Position numbers and translations under genes: made by a program
The notes under the pieces: generated by a model
Told to the model about the DNA's origin: nothing
Seen by the model: the letters and a program-made list of their open reading frames with translations, nothing else
Database searches by the model: none
Part shown: positions 62,901 to 64,000 of the stretch, piece by piece
How positions within the stretch are numbered: the stretch's first letter is position 1
Layout of the letters: each line of letters starts with the position of its first letter
Assembly: GCA_037951165.1 (NCBI GenBank)
Contig: JBBDHG010000053.1
Location: 430,501-494,500 of the forward strand
DNA from: Lophius americanus
Lineage: Eukaryota > Chordata > Actinopteri > Lophiiformes > Lophiidae
Reading direction: 5' to 3'
Length of the DNA stretch: 64,000 bases

Positions 62901-64000
62901 TGTTTAGTGATCCAGATTTAGACGAACTGGATTGAATCCATCCTTCAGTCTGATGTGAGGATACAGTACAGGAAGAAGGACCGGTCTGTTATGAGCTCCG
63001 TCCCCCAGCCAAGTCCGATGGAGGTTCTGTGTTCTAGACTCTGCCTGGTGCCACCGGGTGGGTTTGGGTTTCTTTGCCCTTGCAGAGAAACGGTCGACAC
63101 ACCGGCCGAGCCAGATGGAGCACCGGCGTGATGAGCGGCGTAGTTAGGGATAAATGAAGCGTAATGGCAAAAACGACATCCTCCATCACGGAGGTGACAT
63201 GAACGAAAAAAAGTTTGGGGGATTTTTATGGATGGTTTTCAGATGTCGTGATTTTGGACACGCGGATTATTCCCCAGAGGCGAGAAACGTTATTACACCT
63301 TCTTCACTCCAGCAGAAGTACGATCACTGGTTTCATAGAGGTTACGCTGTCTGACCGCGGCAGAGGTCAAAGTAGAAGCGTGGATTCTAAAATTATCATT
63401 TCAGCATAAATGTGTAAAACATTTATGCCTAAATGATAATAGCTGGCACGTTTAATCCATCAGGTACGTTTAACACTTGTCACTTTGGTCAGGCACCTGT
63501 CGTGAGGCAGGAAGAGGTGGATAAATACTGCAGTGGTAAATCCAACTGTGTCCCAACTCTGGGCTCAAAGTTCTGTCGCTGAGATGATCCGTCATGGAAA
63601 GGAGACGGAAAATGGTTTATATGGTTTATATGGTTTATATGGTTTATATGGTTTATATGGTTTATATGGTTTATATTGTTTATATGGTTTATATGGTTTA
63701 CATGGTTTACATGGTTTATATGGTTTATATGGTTTATATGGTTTATATGGTTTATATGGTTTAAATGGTTTATATGGTTTATATAGTTTATATGGTTTAT
63801 ATGGTTTATATGGTTTATATGGTTTACACCTACATACACTCAAACACAAACAAACTTACACACATACATGCATACATACATATACATACACACATAGACA
63901 CTTAGACACACACACACATACCTACATACACTCACACATGTACATACATACATACAGAAACACATACACACACACACACATATACAGACAGACAGACACA
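48916..64000 (+). CDS. slc49a4: SLC49A4/DIRC2 lysosomal MFS transporter, 5' part (exons 1-2; rest beyond the window)
   Basis: Exon 1 is 48916-49210 and exon 2 is 57022-57115, joined in phase 1 after DKKG; exon 2 ends in phase 2 before GTAAGA. Exon 1 encodes an acidic N-terminus with the dileucine signal EREPLL (lysosomal sorting in this family), then TM1 (WLVLILFSSLALLQG) and the family hallmark NFWGPIQNSAIRAYGF, followed by TM2 (AILVLWGSVGYIPWLLFMWL). Exon 2 encodes TM3 (LRSSLLLSAFFMLLGAVLK). About 130 of roughly 480 residues are in the window. Mammalian SLC49A4 is an electrogenic lysosomal membrane protein, reported as a proton-driven pyridoxine transporter. Downstream to 64000 I found no exon matching the next human segment, so intron 2 is longer than 6.9 kb. 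Confidence 0.93.
49353..49362. promoter_or_regulatory. Exact GTCACGTGAC (CLEAR-type) site in slc49a4 intron 1
   Basis: It lies 143 bases after exon 1 and matches the CLEAR consensus recognised by TFEB/TFE3, regulators of lysosomal genes, as well as USF/MYC E-boxes. Regulation of this lysosomal gene by it is an inference. Confidence 0.5.
49945..50040 (-). mobile_element. Tc1-like internal fragment
   Basis: ATCTGGAGATGCTCTGACTC and ACTTGCCCATTTTCTCACA match the left half of the family on the minus strand. slc49a4 intron 1. Confidence 0.6.
50228..50268. repeat. 11-bp perfect inverted repeat
   Basis: GGTCCTGCAGG and CCTGCAGGACC around a 10-base loop. Confidence 0.55.
50415..50660 (+). repeat. 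Dispersed repeat, copy A (paralogous to 53265-53720)
   Basis: Shared blocks include AGTTGAA(C/T)AGA(G/A)TGAAATCTGA, GGTTAAGTCTAT(C/G)AT and ATAACCAT. Both copies are in slc49a4 intron 1. Class unknown. Confidence 0.6.
50823..50852. repeat. (TA)n microsatellite
   Basis: About 14 TA units. Confidence 0.95.
51500..51605 (-). mobile_element. Teleost SINE-like repeat, body fragment, minus orientation
   Basis: TTTTTGGACCGTGGGAGGAA and GGTGGACATGCAAGTTCTAC correspond to the conserved GGAGGAAACC...ACATGCAAACTCC body of the fish repeat whose head lies at 33996. Confidence 0.55.
52440..52715 (+). repeat. Tandem pair of a 130-bp dispersed repeat
   Basis: Two consecutive units share GCTAGCTTTAGCCGCTCTGC, TTCCTCGGGGTGA and GTGTGATTAAGTTTGT. 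A third, inverted copy is at 4070-4210. Confidence 0.8.
53095..53155. promoter_or_regulatory. Intronic CpG/CACGTG/TGACG cluster
   Basis: A YY1-like AGCCGCCATT (53101-53110) is followed by CGTGACGTGTCACGTGACG, including an exact GTCACGTGAC (53140-53149) and several CRE half-sites. It could be an enhancer or alternative promoter within slc49a4 intron 1; this is motif inference only. Confidence 0.4.
53265..53720 (+). repeat. Dispersed repeat, copy B (paralogous to 50415-50660)
   Basis: Similarity begins near GGGTTAGGATAAAGAAACA and continues past CTAAGTCTATGATATATAAC; this copy extends further than copy A. Confidence 0.6.
53935..54790 (-). mobile_element. LINE-derived repeat, minus orientation
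   Basis: The minus strand at 54236-54048 reads LKTRGDRAFSVAAPKLWKEL, the conserved C-terminal RT segment of fish LINEs, followed by a 3' end (53940-54000) with ACTTTATTTATAAGCACATT. Further family sequence continues to 54790. Dead copy. Confidence 0.75.
54925..55648. repeat. 18-copy, 41-bp minisatellite with a palindromic core
   Basis: Each unit contains ATAACAGTGTTAT, which pairs with itself around a central G, followed by AGACGCTGGAATTACCGAA variants. There is a sequence gradient: GACGTTG at the start, GACGCTGG in the middle, GACATTGG at the end. Confidence 0.97.
56293..56697 (-). mobile_element. Tc1-like element, minus orientation, left terminus lost
   Basis: AATCAGCCATAACATTAACA opens it; GCAGTTTTGGAGATGCTCTG and CACCCGCTCACAGGTACCAT follow in family order. 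slc49a4 intron 1. Confidence 0.8.
56838..56908. repeat. (TA)n microsatellite upstream of slc49a4 exon 2
   Basis: About 35 TA units end some 113 bases before the exon 2 start. Confidence 0.97.
57895..58330 (-). repeat. CCCCTAGTG-family dispersed repeat, minus orientation
   Basis: CCACTAGGGGAGCTATAATT, TTCACTCAATAGGGGGAGCT and GATCCTTCGTGTTACGCGAT match complements of the blocks at 42770-43150. Confidence 0.7.
59260..59420 (+). repeat. CCCCTAGTG-family fragment, plus orientation
   Basis: CCCCAAAAGCCCCCACTCCC and TGATTGAACTCCTCGAATTA match the 5' part of the family. slc49a4 intron 2. Confidence 0.55.
60920..60985. repeat. Short CCATCCCTCCTC minisatellite
   Basis: Four to five units alternating CATCACCATCCCTCCTC and TTCACCATCCCTCCTC. 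Confidence 0.85.
61440..61560 (+). repeat. Fragment of the common teleost repeat also at 20170-20370
   Basis: GAGGTTTCTGCCTGTTAAAA and the following CTGCTCATGAACTG parallel the copy in slc15a2 intron 1. Confidence 0.5.
62304..62333. repeat. (TTTAA)n microsatellite
   Basis: About five TTAAT/TTTAA units. Confidence 0.85.
62700..62856 (-). mobile_element. Tc1-like left-end fragment, minus orientation
   Basis: CGCCCACTCACAGGTGCCAG and the end GTTATAATGTTATGGCTGAT are intact-looking. slc49a4 intron 2. Confidence 0.8.
63393..63439. repeat. Imperfect 21-bp inverted repeat
   Basis: 63393-63413 pairs with 63419-63439 with two mismatches and a 5-base loop. Confidence 0.7.
63612..63827. repeat. 24-copy, 9-bp minisatellite (TATGGTTTA)
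   Basis: A nonamer array of about 216 bases with few substitutions. Because 9 is a multiple of 3, it creates spurious open frames of repeated tripeptides. Confidence 0.97.
63840..64000. repeat. CA/CATA-rich microsatellite region
   Basis: CACATACA, CATACATACA and CAGACAGACA runs continue to the window edge. Confidence 0.9.

Noticed and set aside
63489..63849. Open frames of repeated Asn-His-Ile or Lys-Pro-Tyr
   Set aside because: Produced by the 9-bp minisatellite, which stays open in several frames at once.
57116..64000. Search for slc49a4 exon 3
   Set aside because: No stretch with the expected GGQMLNGL/PTVMNAAPFL-like coding sequence and splice sites was found; it is probably beyond the right edge.

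Overview
This window is nuclear DNA of a teleost fish, probably a percomorph. The evidence is spliced vertebrate genes with short GT-AG introns, many remnants of a Tc1-like transposon and of fish-type LINEs/SINEs, very abundant microsatellites and minisatellites, and a SWIM zinc-finger gene of a family I associate with fish genomes. There are no prokaryotic, viral or CRISPR features. All exon boundaries were read by eye from homology plus splice signals; every complete multi-exon model closes in frame.

Layout. (1) Positions 1-11478, plus strand: a mitochondrial cytochrome P450 of the CYP27 family (closest overall to CYP27A1, sterol 27-hydroxylase), lacking only the first residues off the left edge. 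Its introns hold a large TAGAA-type satellite, a LINE 3' end and a Tc1 relic carrying an 18-copy minisatellite. (2) 14005-16041, minus strand: a two-exon SWIM zinc-finger gene that stops where related proteins continue into a YqaJ-type nuclease domain. (3) 19459-34338, plus strand: a complete 22-exon slc15a2 (PEPT2, proton-coupled oligopeptide transporter), 702 aa. (4) 37303-47116, minus strand: complete coding region of hspbap1 (JmjC-domain HSPB1-associated protein), 448 aa, with a likely 5' non-coding exon ending at 48550. (5) 48916 to the right edge, plus strand: the first two coding exons of slc49a4 (DIRC2, lysosomal MFS transporter); the rest lies outside.

hspbap1 and slc49a4 are divergent and share a compact promoter (about 48551-48915) with NRF1-, ETS-, YY1- and E-box-like sites. 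slc15a2 and hspbap1 converge tail to tail. In human, SLC15A2, HSPBAP1 and SLC49A4 also lie in the 3q13.33-q21.1 region, so this is conserved linkage; the CYP27 gene beside it is not part of the human block. The genes do not form one pathway: sterol/secosteroid oxidation in mitochondria, peptide uptake at the plasma membrane, a JmjC protein, and a lysosomal transporter.

The main novelty is repeat biology and splicing: a probable GC-AG intron in the CYP27 gene, a minisatellite grown out of transposase-coding DNA, a 500-bp pyrimidine tract abutting a 3' splice site, several perfect hairpins in introns, and three exact GTCACGTGAC sites, two of them in slc49a4 intron 1.
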